From: Marisa cornuarietis
Lineage: Eukaryota; Mollusca; Gastropoda; Architaenioglossa; Ampullariidae
Assembly (NCBI GenBank): GCA_004794655.1
Contig: SMMW01000540.1
Coordinates: forward strand, 888,501 to 952,500
DNA length: 64,000 nucleotides
Direction: 5' to 3'
Numbering within the stretch: the stretch's first letter is position 1; each line of letters opens with the position of its first letter. Shown here one piece after another: positions 36,631-48,957 of the stretch. Below the pieces are notes generated by a model. That model was not told the DNA's origin, searched no databases, and was given only the letters and a program-made list of their open reading frames with translations. The translations under genes were made by a program, and so were the position numbers.

Positions 36631-37080
36631 CCTCCAGTCTCCTTACCTACAGAGTTCTATTATATCCAGGTAATCAGGACCCACAGTGCCTAGCCAAGAA
36701 CCTTCTGAGGAAAGAAAATAAGTTTCTTTAGGAAAGGCCAATTCAACAAATATTGAATATTTGATACTCCAGCTTTATGGACATATCTCTGGTCTTTAGC
36801 ATGTTACCCACAGTTTGATTACCTCAGAGAATGTGTGAGAAAATGAGCGAATAAAAGTAAGAAAAACTGTTCAAAATACACCATCAATCTAATAGCTGTT
36901 TGAGTGTGTAAAATAAATCGTCTATAGATCGGAATAATTAACTCGTGGGTCGTTTGGAAGCGCACAGCTGATAACTTGAAAAACTGCTCACGCGGTTGGA
37001 CACGAATGAAAGAGGAATAAATTGGCAAGATATTTATTTTTGATGGCGGAAACGGCGTTAATTGGAGGAAGTGTTGAGAT

Positions 37081-37200
37081 TTACACCTCATCTCCAGCAG
37101 AGTTGAACATGGCCAGGTCAAAGTTCTCGCCGATACGCCAGCTGCTGTCATCTCGGATCACAGCGATGGTGGGTGGGATCACTTCCCGCACAGGCACGGT
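37081..37200 (-). other. Possible terminal coding exon of an unidentified gene
   Basis: The minus strand reads 39 codons and a stop: TVPVREVIPPTIAVIRDDSS, then WRIGENFDLAMFNSAGDEV and TAA at 37083-37081. Composition and GC are coding-like, unlike the AT-rich flanks. An AATAAA (minus, 37038-37033) lies about 43 bases after the stop, as expected for a gene end. The frame is closed upstream by a stop at 37203-37201, and no pyrimidine-rich acceptor is seen, which argues for a decayed or partly misread exon. I do not recognise the protein. A gene fragment or pseudogene is as likely as a live exon. Confidence 0.3.
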
Positions 37201-38656
37201 TTATGTTCACAAGCTCCTCACCGTTACTCCATTTAAAACGTGGCAGCTTGTGTGCCGCTTGGTGGGTTCCTCCGGGTGTTTACGGGATCAGAAGGACTGG
37301 GTGTGGCTTGGTACTTGGCCAAAGATACGCCCGCTCTTGTTCGCTCTTCAGAACCCTCTTAAGTCTTCTGTGCAGCTGGAAGTTTTATTATCTGAATGGA
37401 ACTATGGGGACAAGAGAACGAAAGAGAGAGAGAGAGAGAGAGATTATTCCACTGAAATACGCAAAAAGTAAAACTTATTTCGAGACTGAATAACCTGCCA
37501 CCTCACCCCCTTCTCCAACTTAACCCAAAGAAGAAAGTGAAGGAATGTTTTTCTGTTGCTCTATATTATCTTTATACAGTTAGAAAGATTTTTGTAATGA
37601 ATGCTTAATTTATTAATTTTTGAGACTTTGCTTAAGAATGGGAATAAATAGAAACAGGTGATATCCAAAAATGCAGACAGTGAAACAAAATCCATTTACA
37701 ATTGATATAGTGTAAAAGTGTCACTTGGATTGTCAGATGTATTTTAAATGGATTTTGTTTCTTTTAATTTCGTTTTTTTTCTTCTTTCTGCTTGTGTTTT
37801 CTCTGTGGCCGCCGTAGCCTTAATCCTGCTCACGGTGTATTTACTCTCAAGGCAAGAATCCTATTGCCTATCAGACTTCAAGCATCTGGAATCTGGAATC
37901 CCGGAGTTCCCGGATGTAGCGTGCAATCAGTTTGTTCTATAAGCCCGTCCCATGATTTTTCTCAGATAGCTTGCAGCATCTGCACCGCTCAGTATTCCTG
38001 CATGTGCGTACGCCAGTGTGTGTGTGTGTGTGTGTGTGCACGCCTCTAGGAGTGGGTGTGTGGGAATGCTACTTGCTCACGCAGAGAGAGAAGAAGGAGC
38101 GAGGGGTGAGGTTGGGTGCGGTGGTAGAGAGAGAGAGGAGTGGGCGTGAGTGAAGAGGGCACCAGTTCATTTACTGCCTGTGGTTTGAATTTTAGCTTCA
38201 ACTTTTTTATTCTACTTGTTTTCAAAATAGCTAGAGGCACTTGCTTGCAAGATCTGCCTTAGCAAACTTTTCCCTCCATTTCTCTACCGTTCGTTGGCTG
38301 TCAGATGTAGTCGTCCGTATAACACTTTTGGTATTACGAGTCTCACACAGGAGATGTGCTGCTTGGATCATCATCGTCGTCGTCGTCGTCGTCGTCATCG
38401 TCATCATCATCGTCATCATGATGTTAGCCTTAGTTGACACCAAGGAGCACCTGGTGATACCACCACGGCACCACCAGATCTCACCATTTTTCTCGGTTTC
38501 GTGTTATTCCCTAGAACAGGTCGAATGACATGCCAAGCCTCATCTTGGATATTGCACATACATTTCATTTTTTTCCGTCTGCCTCTTCCTGTGCTGTTCT
38601 CTGCAGTTCGACTATTGAAAATCTGGCGTGTTTCAAGTGGGACCGCGCCACCTTAC

Positions 38657-38804
38657 CTTACTTTTTTTTCCAAAGTTACCATGAGGACATCGTAGGTCTC
38701 AATTATTTTCCCGGTTTGTACCTCTGTAATGGCCACTAGAGACTCTGCGTCCTTTTTTTCACCATTTCGGACGGCGTAGGACCAGCACACTTCATGGTCT
38801 GTGA
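38657..38804 (-). other. Possible internal coding exon of an unidentified gene, or TE relic
   Basis: After TATTTTCCCTGCAAG on minus, the frame reads VTDHEVCWSYAVRNGEKKDA, then ESLVAITEVQTGKIIETYDV and LMVTLEKKV, and ends at AG|GTAAGG (38657), a good donor. The exon would be 148 bp, phase 1 to phase 2. A phase-compatible segment starting REQHRKRQTEKNE follows after CTGCAG near 38606 and ends in a GTATGT donor. The protein is not recognised. A decayed retroelement is a real alternative, because LINE relics are common here and other frames nearby also look coding-like. Confidence 0.3.
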
Positions 38805-39196
38805 CTTGCAGGGAAAATATACCGTGTGTCCGATAAGTGCTGCGTCTGTGCTGTCTATGCAACTGGTCGAAAGTTTTTATCATTTGCAGAGAAGAGACAC
38901 CGCAGTAGCTGCCACCCTGAGGGGAACATGGTGAGGCCAGTGGAAAGGGAGAACAAGAGTTGGCTCGACAGTAATTTAACCTCTCAGTTGCTGACCCCTG
39001 GGGGTTGACTTGAAGGTTGGAATAGTTCCGGTGTCACGGCCCCTCAGATTACATCCCATGTTCTCAGTTGTTGTTACTGCGGTGAAATGGTAACACTGCC
39101 TGGATACAGCAGAGTAATAATATGTACAAGCATGCACACGTATACACACAGATATCGCACCCACACACCTTGCAAGCACAATGCAAACCAACGCAG

Positions 39197-39397
39197 GCAC
39201 ACACACACACACACACAGGGACACACACACACACAGGGAGAGAAATAAGGAGGAGAATAAAAATGAGGTTGTATAGCGCGACATCGCAGTCGAAGTCGGG
39301 CTCACCGCGCTTTACCAAAGAACCAGTCGATTTTTTTAAAGAAAGAAATATAAAATGTCACGCGAAGCAACCAGTAAAAGGGAAATTATTTATGTCA

Positions 39398-39431
<34 letters not shown>

Positions 39432-39483
39432 CCCTTCTAGCCGAAAAGACTAAAGGCCATCACTCTCAGATCACTCTCCAGAG

Positions 39484-39567
<84 letters not shown>
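39197..39567. repeat. Cluster of microsatellites with a TATAGCGC repeat
   Basis: In order: (AC)n blocks at about 39197-39236, a TATAGCGC-family repeat at 39266-39315 (TTGTATAGCGC ... GCTCACCGCGCTTTACC), (ACAG)n at 39399-39430, and (GAT)27 at 39485-39567. The GAT tract is read as poly-Asp by an open frame on plus, which is an artefact of the repeat. Confidence 0.9.
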
Positions 39568-39569
<2 letters not shown>

Positions 39570-39899
39570 GCACCTTAAAACAGAACCGTACGTTTTGGTA
39601 TCAGCCCTGTTTTCTCATCCTCACTGGCATCTGTCAAGAGGCTGGCTGCACGTTTTATGCTGTTGTCCGCACTAACCTACACCAAAAAGAGATGTGCTCC
39701 TCCTTTCAGCTTTACAGCATCAATATATCTGTCACATTATTGTCTGTATACACACATTAGCTGCTTGTGTGTATGTTTTACGGCAGATGGCAAACCGCTG
39801 GTGCGCCCACCCATGAATGTAATGATAATGATTAACCCCACTGTTCCCAGCAAATATCTTTCGTCGTACTTTGTCCCATGAATAATGCAAATAAAGAAA

Positions 39900-42169
39900 G
39901 ACATGTTATTTATTGTTACGATGCATACTTTAACTGCTGCTGTTCCCTTTGAGAGACAAAACTCTCAGAGTATCAGAAAATCAAGAAACAGAGGCTGGAA
40001 AGCTTCTTCCATCCGCCACCAGTGAAGGTAGGTGGTTTATCAGGGCAGGATGAATAATGTCTCGGTGAAGATAACATGGTTTGTCAGGGAAGGGTCCGGG
40101 GATTTGTCGGGAGAAGATAAGTAATGTTTCAGGAAAGATTACATGGTTTATCATGGAAAGAACAAGTTCGCGGAAGGAAAGGATCGAATGGTCCCCTCCT
40201 TCCTTACGGCGAACCTTTGACACGAACCACCTCCCCCCTCACTAGCAGTTTACCTGAGCCTCGCTCTACTCACCTCTCAATGTACTCAGATGATGTCAAC
40301 CACAAAGTATCACACTTGTTCTTCCAACACCATCTTCCCCAGATGAGACAGAACCTTCAATCCTCCTTACAAATTATTTACCCTTTCCTTTCTTTCCTAT
40401 AATACTCACCGTTTTTACTAAAACCATGACCTGTTTGATGTTGACTGCTTCAAACAACCGGTGTTCATAAAAAAAGGGGGGGGGAGGTAAAATATTAAAA
40501 AAGGAAACAAAGAAAAAAAAGAAAGAAACGCTTCTCGCTGCTTAAATTATTTTGACATCGCCATTTTAATCTCATCTTGTTTCAGTCTCATCGGCATGGG
40601 TAAGTGAGTAGATGAGTAGATGAGGAGGTGAGTAGATGAGGACTAGTGTGAGCAGCTTCCCAACTCGGAGGAGCGCCGATCCTACAGCGTGGTGTCGAAG
40701 CGAACTTCCTTCAGCTGTCGGGTACGGGTACCTGATTCCAAAGAGGGTTGGGTATGGAAAGGTTGACATAGACACTGGCCTAACACAAGGGCGGTCCCAT
40801 GAAAAGTGCGACATTTAACACCTCATTCTCCAACCATCTAACAAACAAATATAAAGGTTAGGGCCCAACTCTGGCTTATCATTCGCAATCTAGTCTTACT
40901 TCACCGCCTACCATTAACATTTATGAAACTGAGTCTGATCTCAGTTCGCCGCCATTCGCATTTGTGGACTTGTGTCTAGTAGAAAACTGTAGTTCTCATG
41001 TAACGTGACCTCAATTTTTTTTTTTTGTTGGTTTTTTTTGGAGGGAGGGTGTGGAGGGATTGTAGAACGATGGAAAATGAGGTCACAGGAAGGATATACA
41101 ACCAGGGCTCCTGTTTCTTCTCTGTTTTTTTATTGTATTTTATTCCTTCCACCAGCTGTCCCTGTTATGTTACTGCTGATGCAACGACATTTTGCAGTTT
41201 TGCAGCCTTGCATGGTTTAATGTTATCCCTAATATATTAAACAGTGAGACAGCAATTGAAACACTTTTTATATGTGGTGCGAATGAAAAAATGTCCTCAG
41301 CACCTGGCAAGCTGGGAACAACTTCCTTCAACACTTTTCCCAGCGTACACCCTCAGCTCAAATACATCAAGCAATATTATTATACTCGATATGAAAGGTT
41401 TTTGAAAAGTGTAACCATTTTTCATAATTTCTTACTTTTTTTAGTTTCAAACTAACAGCTTGCTTTGTATCATCTCTTGCATGTCTTCGCTCGTACGCTG
41501 GGTTCGCTGTGCAACTCTCGCAGGGTCAGGGATGGCCCGCAATCCGATCTGGAAGCAGAGGGTCCATAGTTCATAGATCTTTTTAAAGTCCTGATGAGGT
41601 CTTCCCTGACATGACAAACACTCAGCTGTTTGTGTAGCCAGGTTCACCAATGGCACCACAATGGGCTCTGGCTGCTGGCCATGTTGACTTGGACTGAGGA
41701 GATAACGAGGTCAGGTATTTAGACCCTCTTCGTGCTCGTGCAGCAAGGCCATAAGCTTCTCTCTGCACTTTCCATCTCCATCGCTAAAGAACACTTGGAC
41801 CCTAAGGCGATGACAAACAACAGCAATGAGCCAATGCATGATTCGTTCATTGATACCTTGCCAGACTTTCTTGCGTCGAGGTCTGGTGAAAAATTAGAAA
41901 AAAAGAGGAGCTATTTTCCCATTGGCTTCACCTGGCCATACATGGTAGTTGTGAGTACCTTCTAGAAAAAGCGATAGCAAGAGCCTTAGGCGTCATGGCA
42001 GTTAAGGATTTTGCACCGACACAGGTGCTGCAATCATGTTTTGCCTCACAAAAGATCGGGTTGAAGACAAAAAGATCATCTGGGTACTTTGTGGACGTAT
42101 GGAAATGGCATCCTCGGAGGGTACGGATATGCTGTTACTCATCTTCATTCCTCCATTGACTGGGATCCC
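39900..42169. other. Non-coding stretch, nothing firmly recognised
   Basis: Degenerate repeats built on TGGTTTATCAGGGAAGG-like units lie at 40025-40155. At 41455-41660 (minus) a frame reads FKKIYELWTLCFQIGLRAIP and AQRTSEDMQEMIQSKLLV; it looks coding-like but is not recognised and has no splice context. It may be an extension of the retroelement fragment at 42.2 kb. Otherwise only short open frames. Confidence 0.3.
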
Positions 42170-42199
42170 TAGTCCATCAGTACCGGTCATCGGAGGCGG

Positions 42200-42790
42200 C
42201 GGGCGGCGGGCGGCGGTGGGTCCTGGTTAGAAGCAGCAGCTGACAAGGCTTGCCACAGGCCAGTCGTGAGCGGTGGTCAGCAGGTTCTATCGGAACGACC
42301 ACTCACTCTTTGACCTTCTCCATCCACTTCTTCCTCTGGCCACCGCGGCATCGATCACCTTCCACAGAGAAAGCTTTTACCAGAAAGTGTTCCTGGTGTC
42401 CTACGAAGGGTGGCGACCACGGTCCATACGAAGTCGTTGATCTTGTATTCCATGTTGGAGATTCGGAGCACTTGTCACTTGGTTTTGAATGCTTGGATTT
42501 GTTTTTCAGTATTAGCAAGTGAAGTCCACGCCTGGCAACTATATAATAGATGGATACTACGAGGGGGTTGTACAATCTGTATTTGTAATAAACCTGATGG
42601 TGCTACTTCACCTCTTCCTTACATCCTGGCCATTACTGATGTTTCTGTGTAATCTCACTGCAGGTGAAGGAGGGGGGGGGGCTCCCAAGGATTTTAGTCT
42701 GTTCCCCTCCTCGAGCGGCACCTCGTTCATGCGGATCTCCGTTGTCGACGTTGATGTTGACCTGAGTCTCCCCTCCCTAAGTGTTTACAC
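42200..42790 (-). mobile_element. LINE C-terminal relic
   Basis: Minus-strand pieces in changing frames follow the C-terminal order of a LINE RT. TEIRMNEVPLEEGNRLKSLG corresponds to the usual (K)xNxxxLExVxxFKYLG block. YNPLVVSIYYIVARRGL and a shifted LEYKINDFVW follow, then GGQRKKWMEKVKEW at about 42303-42345, the basic (G)RQRKxWMDNVKEW tail motif. Numerous frameshifts show decay. It may be the same family as the fragments at 12.2 and 28.5 kb. Confidence 0.6.
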
Positions 42791-45700
42791 CGTTCCTCAG
42801 CCTCTGGATGAGGTTTTGCTATTTGTTGTCGCTGTTGTAATCACGAAGCTAAATGTCTGCCATGGAGCTTCCAGTTACGGAATGGGTGGCTCACAAGTAC
42901 TTAAATCTGTTCACTTCCTCGAACTACTGCTACTCCTGATAATGACGACGACGATTAGTAATTATCATGTGGACCTAAGCGCACCCACTGATGTAAGCCA
43001 TTCATGTAATCTTCAGAAGTAAGAAAGAAGGTAATTAGTGCAAAACGACGCCCAGAATCGAGTTAATACAATGTACGCGGGTAGCCGCCTGTCATAAAAG
43101 TTTTTGTGGGGTCAAAAACACGGACTACGTGCGTCTGCTCATGCATCTAATTATTCTAATTACTGAACTGCATGATGAGATTTTTCGCTCGGTTTTGTCG
43201 TATTTACTACCACATCTATGCTTCAGCATCTTAAAAATACAGCAGTCGTTTTTTTCTGGGTACAAGATAAGCCTCCGTGAGTGAACTTTTTTTTCCATAC
43301 GATCTATTTGTGACAGGCAGTAGACACGATAGACACGATAGACACGATAGACACGGGCTGGGGGGGGGGGGTTGATTGACTGGTGCCGCGATATGGTGAA
43401 CCGGCGAGTGATATGAAGCACAGCGTGGGACGAGGAGTCTGGTGTAAGCTCTTGTGTCGACACACCCATTTCCCACCGGGAGGTAAACACCCCCAGTCTA
43501 CAAACCACAGGAAGGACCAGCTTTTACAGAATTGGCAGCCGCAAAGAAATCGGCGTAGGACGCCAGAGTTCATACAGTCAGCATCAGCATCACCACAAAC
43601 AACAACAACAATCTTTTCCTTAACATTGTGAAACACGAACTTTTATTTGCGGACTCAAGTGCCAGCAACCATCCACATCCCATCATGTGACGTGGCTGAG
43701 CTCACCTATGATCGAGCTCTGGGAGTATATACATTTAGAATATATTCTTCTTGCTTGTCTATATACATTTAGAATATATTCTTCCTGCTTAAATTTTTCT
43801 GTAACTTTTTGTTAAAAATAAACTGTGCATCTAACTTTATATAATTGATGACAATTAGCCATATTATCTTGTGGTTATGTGCGCACCTCGAACGACTATA
43901 TCAGTGGCCTAGTTCCAAGCTTTTGGAGTATTTAAGTTCTTTGAATATGGCTAGAGAGAGAGAGACAGAGATGATAGTCAATCACCAGTAAACACTCGCG
44001 ATACTAAATCATCAGGTGGAAGCACTTCCCTAGCACATACATGAAGCAGCTTGAATGGGAGCGGACGGATGGACGGCTGAGACAGGGAGAGAGAGAGAAG
44101 AGAAAGGTCAGGAGTACTTGACACGCGGTATTTCCTTTCATGTAATTCTTTTAGTTATATTATCATTGCTCCTTTCGGATAGTGGCAAATAAAATCTCTT
44201 GAATCTTGAATTGTCCCTCACAAACCGCGCTTCTACAAAATGAAATATTCAGACCAGCGCACGGAGACCTTGAGGGGCGGAGTGCTCGTCTGTTAGTCAG
44301 ACTGACAGAGAAATCTCTGAGTGCTGAGTGGTACATCTGTTCGTCAGACCGACACAGAAAAGTCTGGGAGGACCAGTTTGTAGGTCTGTGTTTCTGACTG
44401 AGACGCAGAGATGTTGCGGAGGGCTGAGGGATGCTTCTGTACTTCAGACCGACGCCGACAGAAAGTGAGGAAAACTCGTCTGACTGGCATTCACATAATC
44501 CATTCACATAATCCATTCACATAATAAGGGCTGAGTGGTTCACCTCTGTCTGGTCTGGAGGTGCAGTTATGCGAGTCGGTATCCCGGAGGTTGCGACTTT
44601 GCAACGATCCTGTTAATTACCGAGGCTGCTGTTGCACCGCCTCCAAGGCCGTGAGCTCCGGCTGCAGACGACTGATTAACATCCTTGAAAAGTACAGCCT
44701 AGTTGTTGTCATGGAAAAACCATCTCTTTAAACCCTAATCACAGTCTGTGTTGACTTTTCAAACAGATTAAAATCTCAGCTCTTAGCTTTTCTTAGGTTA
44801 GTTTCATGTCCAGCCTTCCATTTGTTTTATAAAGTTGATTTTTAAATGTATTTATCGCTTCCGTTTTTTTTAAAATGAAATAGTAGAATAAAAGAGGGAA
44901 CATTCCCCAACTGATTATTCATTAATTCCTTCAAAACTTTTTAAATACAAACTTGGATAATTTGTGTTTCTTTTTTTTCCTTTAAAGAGAGAGTTTTCTA
45001 TAAAGAAAAAACCAACAACCAATTATCGAGGTAAGTCAGGCCTCACTCCTCTTACGAGAAAACCCTGGGCATTTTTGTTGGCTGGTGAAGATTAAACGTG
45101 ATAATGTTCCGTTTACCACAACAAACTCGAAAATCTAGGCTAAAGTATAAAATACAGCACCAAGCCTATGGATGTTTCTTATGTTAGATATTATTTGTGA
45201 TTTCTTTTTTCCAAAAAGGATCTGCGCAAACAGGGAGACGAAGGGGTGAGGCGGGGCCACCTTTCAAGGCTGAAGATCCAAACAGCTCTCAGTGCAAATT
45301 CATTCGGTTAGAAACATTTTTAAGAACTGACATGTTTATTCCAGCAGCTGTTACACGAAATAACGGTTCTTGAATACATGCAACGAACTTATGTTGAGAG
45401 GTTGGCGTGAACAGCCCTCACATCAGACTGTAGCGACGGCAAATGCGCGGCATGAAAGTTACACAAAAACGGGTACGGGTACGAGTGCCAAAAAGGCTGT
45501 CTCACCTACATTGACTCATAACGATGAGGTAAACTGAACTCACGCCCAAACTACTCACACCCTCACCCTCTAGCTAAAACTGACCCAAAGCAGTCATCGT
45601 CTGAGCATGGAGTCAACGTTCAGACCTGGAATCCTGAACTGAACGCGTAAAACTTGCATAGACAACAGAAAAAAGAACAACGATGACAATAATATATAAT

Positions 45701-46009
45701 GATGATGATAAGTGGTACACACTGCTGAGTGACTTTCATGAATAAAATCAGACTTATTCATCTTGAGAAGACAGAAAGTTCCTCCACTGCTAAAGATTTT
45801 CTTCTTTAGTTACCTAGACTCATTGTTCAGTCATCGTCTGACGTTAATTTTTTTTAACCGGTCTTGAGAATATCTGTGGTTAACAACAAACAAAACTTTG
45901 AAATTAACTGAAATAATGTCATGGGTGCTTGTAGAAGTTAAATCGTGTTTCGACACGGGGCTGGATGAGAGTTTTTGGCTCGATGACATTTTTTACGTTC
46001 GTTGAACCG
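42791..46009. other. Non-coding stretch with small local repeats
   Basis: ATAGACACG is repeated four times at 43321-43356, followed by a G run. A 33-bp direct duplication, TATATACATTTAGAATATAT with TCTTC/TTGCTT, lies at 43726-43792. Diverged TCAGACxGACAGAGA-type repeats lie at 44290-44460, and ATTCACATAATCC is repeated about three times at 44490-44525. No gene was recognised on either strand. Confidence 0.5.
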
Positions 46010-46200
46010 TGGTAAATGAGAGTGATGTCCCTTTGCCTAACAGGCTTGAGGGGACCAGCTCTCCACGTTTTACTTTTTTTTCTTGGATTTGTTGTGCTTG
46101 TAGTGGCTATTGTACCGCCCTGCACTTTTTTCTGATGTCATCGGCATTGTGTTTGACTGTTTACTTGCCTGTTGGTTTTTATTTATTCCTCTGTTTATAT
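46010..46200 (+). repeat. Dispersed repeat R, 5' part
   Basis: GATGTCCCTTTGCCTAACAG, then GCTTGAGGGGACCAGCTCTCC, TTTTCTTGGATTTGTTGT, CATCGGCATTGT and GACTGTTTACTTG. It matches the reverse complement of 51858-52035 over most of its length and the start of the copy at 31880-32135. There is no ATC tail here. Confidence 0.7.
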
Positions 46201-46678
46201 CAACTCTCTCATCGCCGTTAATCCTCTGGCTGACGCCATCACAGTTTCTTCGTTCTTACAAGTCGTCCCTGGGACAGACTTTACATCAGTAACAATCATT
46301 GCGTTTCAACATTGTGCTGCAATTTCTGCTTTGAACTCATCTGGATCTTCTCCTGACGATTTGATCGACGTGTTTGAGTATTGCTCTATTTTGATCTAGT
46401 CCAATGACTGTAGATCTGTCTCATCTTGATCTATGAATGTCATCGGCAGAAGAACGAGCTGGCAGTTACATTAACTGAGAGAGCCACAGGAATTGTGTCT
46501 GTCTTGTGTTTTTATGTTTGTTATGTGCGGAGAGCCTGGCTTTGGCTGGAATACCGCGCTATAAAAGCTCACACCATTATTATTATTAACCACCACGACA
46601 CGTCAAAGTAAAGGGAAAATACACAAAACATTTTGCATCACCGACGAATTTAACATCGCTCATGTATGGCGATAAGAT

Positions 46679-46988
46679 CACGTGATCCGGAAGTCCCCGC
46701 CTTGGTGGGAAAGATCAGGCCGCAGTCGTTTTCGTTTGGTTAATAAGTTCGTCGCCCGAAGTCGTTCATCGGGATTTTTAAATACAGTTAATTTAGTTGT
46801 TTGCGATGAAATTGTGCTGAAAAAAGTGTGTTCGGCGTATGTTGGGCGGACTGACCATTGCTCATACAACACAAACATTCTCTTTGGCCTCGGACCAAAC
46901 TCTTCATCTGCTAAGGTCCTTTGAGCAAAGCACTGAGAGAGGAGGACTATATGAGAAACATCGATTTTATTCAGTGTCTATACACGTA
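46679..46988 (+). promoter_or_regulatory. Possible promoter with E-box and ETS motif, and a candidate first exon
   Basis: CACGTG (46679-46684) stands next to CCGGAAGT (46687-46694), an E-box beside an ETS/GABP-type site, a pairing often found in TATA-less housekeeping promoters. About 300 bp further on, TACACGTAAGTAGAG near 46985 is a strong splice donor, so a first exon between them is possible. No downstream coding exon was recognised in the next 10 kb. This is a motif-based guess. Confidence 0.2.
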
Positions 46989-47160
46989 AGTAGAGAGAAA
47001 GAAACGGGAGAGGGCAGGAAGGAGGGAGGGAAAGACAGAAAAGAAGGGATAGAGATAATCCACAGATGCACAGATTGAAAACATAGTTCTTCACTAGTAG
47101 CACTAATTCTTTATGAACTTCGCCTTTACAATGCTTGCTTTGCTGGTTAAAGAAAAGTTC

Positions 47161-47402
47161 ACACACACACACACACACACACACAGTGTTCCCCCCCTCT
47201 CCGTGCCTAGGGAACTAGATATCTGCATACGTAAAAAAAAGAGAAGAAAACTGGCTTTCAATGAACAGATGGCACAGGTATGAATATAATGCGGAGAGTG
47301 CAGAAACCTCAAGCTTTTCTTGATGATAAAACCAATATCTATATATATATATATAGTGCAAAGAGTGCAGACACCTCAAGCTTTTCTTGATGGTAAAACC
47401 AA
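47161..47402. repeat. (AC)n tract and a 48-bp direct duplication around an AT tract
   Basis: (AC)13 at 47161-47186. Then GAGTGCAGAAACCTCAAGCTTTTC...AAAACCAA (47296-47334) is repeated as GAGTGCAGACACCTCAAGC...AAAACCAA at 47364-47402, with a TATATA tract between the two copies. Confidence 0.85.
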
Positions 47403-47756
47403 ATAACAGTTATAGCAAACAAGGGAGGAAAAACAATATGTCAGTGGCATATAAAACGCTCGCCAAACTTTGCTTATCATATTATTCCGATCGGTCAAAG
47501 ACTCGAGACCAAACCAAGCAGCTTGTTGGCAAAAGCAGCAGCCTAAGGCATGTTGCAGGCACGACCAACAACAGGTGTGTGTCATAAACAATGATTTCTA
47601 TATAAACAACATTCCAGGCTATACTTCTCCCTAACATTCCCATGTTGTGATTATTTTAAATGTCAGTTAAATCGGATTAAGATTTAATTCTAGTATCAGG
47701 TTTATTGTCAACAAATAAATTTTAAAATGTAGAAGTTACGTATTTTTTGGTCGAAC

Positions 47757-48172
47757 TGGCGCCTTGCGTTGAGGTAGGTGTACATGAGGCGATGAGGTGG
47801 CGTTAAGATAGGTGTACATGAGGCGATGAGGAGGCGTTGAGATAGGTGTACATGAGGCAATGAGGTGGCGTTGAGGTAGGTGTACGTGAGGCGATGAGGT
47901 GGCGTTGAGGTAAGTGTACGTGAGGCGATGAGGAGGCGTTGAGATAGGTGTACATGAGGCAATGAGGTGTCGTTGAGGTAGGTGTACGTGAGGCGATGAG
48001 GTGGCGTTGAGGTAGGTGTACGTGAGGCGATGAGGTGGCGTTGAGATAGGTGTACATGAGGCGATGAGGTGGCGTTGAGATAGGTGTACATGAGGCGATG
48101 AGGAGGCGTTGAGATAAGTGTACATGAGGCGATGAGGTGGCGTTGAGGTAGGTGTACATGAGGCGATGAGGT
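47757..48172. repeat. 34-bp minisatellite array, about 12 copies
   Basis: The unit is GGCGTTGAGGTAGGTGTACA followed by TGAGGCGATGAGGT, with variants (TAGG/TAAG, ACATG/ACGTG, GGT/GGA). Since 34 is not a multiple of three and the unit has no stop on minus in any frame, all three minus frames stay open across the array and give the same repeating peptide (TPPHRLMYTYLNA-like). The long open frames here (up to 214 codons) are therefore expected without being genes. Confidence 0.95.
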
Positions 48173-48957
48173 GATACCGGCCACAGCTGGGGTGGCAGAT
48201 GCGAAACCAAAAAAAAAACACAAGAAACTCGCAAGTATTCGCTCAGGTCTAGCTGCAAGCCAAAACGTCGCCGCGTCGCCTCCGCTCCGCGTATTAACAC
48301 AAGCTTGCGCGCTTTCTTTTTGCCGTCTGTGTGCCGCGCCGCTACGTACCAACGCTGCTATATAATGCCATCACGGCTGGTAGCTTTCATTTAACTGCAT
48401 TTTTTTAAAGTTGTTGTGATTTTGCTGTTTTGTGCCGCGTTTTTTTCTTCGAGCGAAGTGGCGAGGTAGGAGACAGCTCATGAAAAATGAAAGACACGGT
48501 GTTGGCGCGTGCTTTCACCATCAGCGACAAGGGCAACAGCATTACTTCAGCTACAATTGTCAGGATGTGGTTTATATCTGGTGATTCTTATAAGGCTAAG
48601 GGTATGCAGCCCAGGAATAGAATTTGAAGGTGCGTTGTTTCTGACTTCCGGGAGAGGTGTTCATCAGGCGGACAGGGACAATCTCCAGCATGCTAGAGTT
48701 GTGTTTAATCTTCAGTTTTACACCTCACCTGCTTTCTTTCGTCCCCACCGTGCACGGGTTGTAAGTCTGTTGACAAGAAAGTAAAAGCAAGGCGGTGGTT
48801 GTGGTATATATAGTAAGAGATCAGAAAGTATGTATCCTTATTATGGTTCAACGAATCAGCACCAACACGATAAGGGGGCAACAGGTTAGAGAGAATTTAA
48901 ACACTATTCTAACGACTAACAGCTATCTTACAATGAGAAATCTGCAGACAGCCACTC
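48173..48957. other. Non-coding stretch between the 34-bp array and LINE copy 2
   Basis: GC-richer up to 48360, then AT-rich. No coding exon, RNA gene or repeat family recognised. Confidence 0.35.

Noticed and set aside
37022..37471. 149-codon plus-strand open frame
   Set aside because: It overlaps the coding-like minus-strand segment at 37081-37200 and looks like its shadow plus an AG microsatellite; no domain.
39122..39760. 212-codon plus-strand open frame with poly-Asp
   Set aside because: Made of (AC)n, (ACAG)n and (GAT)n microsatellites read through by chance.
47708..48352. 214-codon minus-strand open frame, with two overlapping frames of about 160 codons
   Set aside because: All three frames are open because the 34-bp unit has no minus-strand stop; the peptides are the same repeat.
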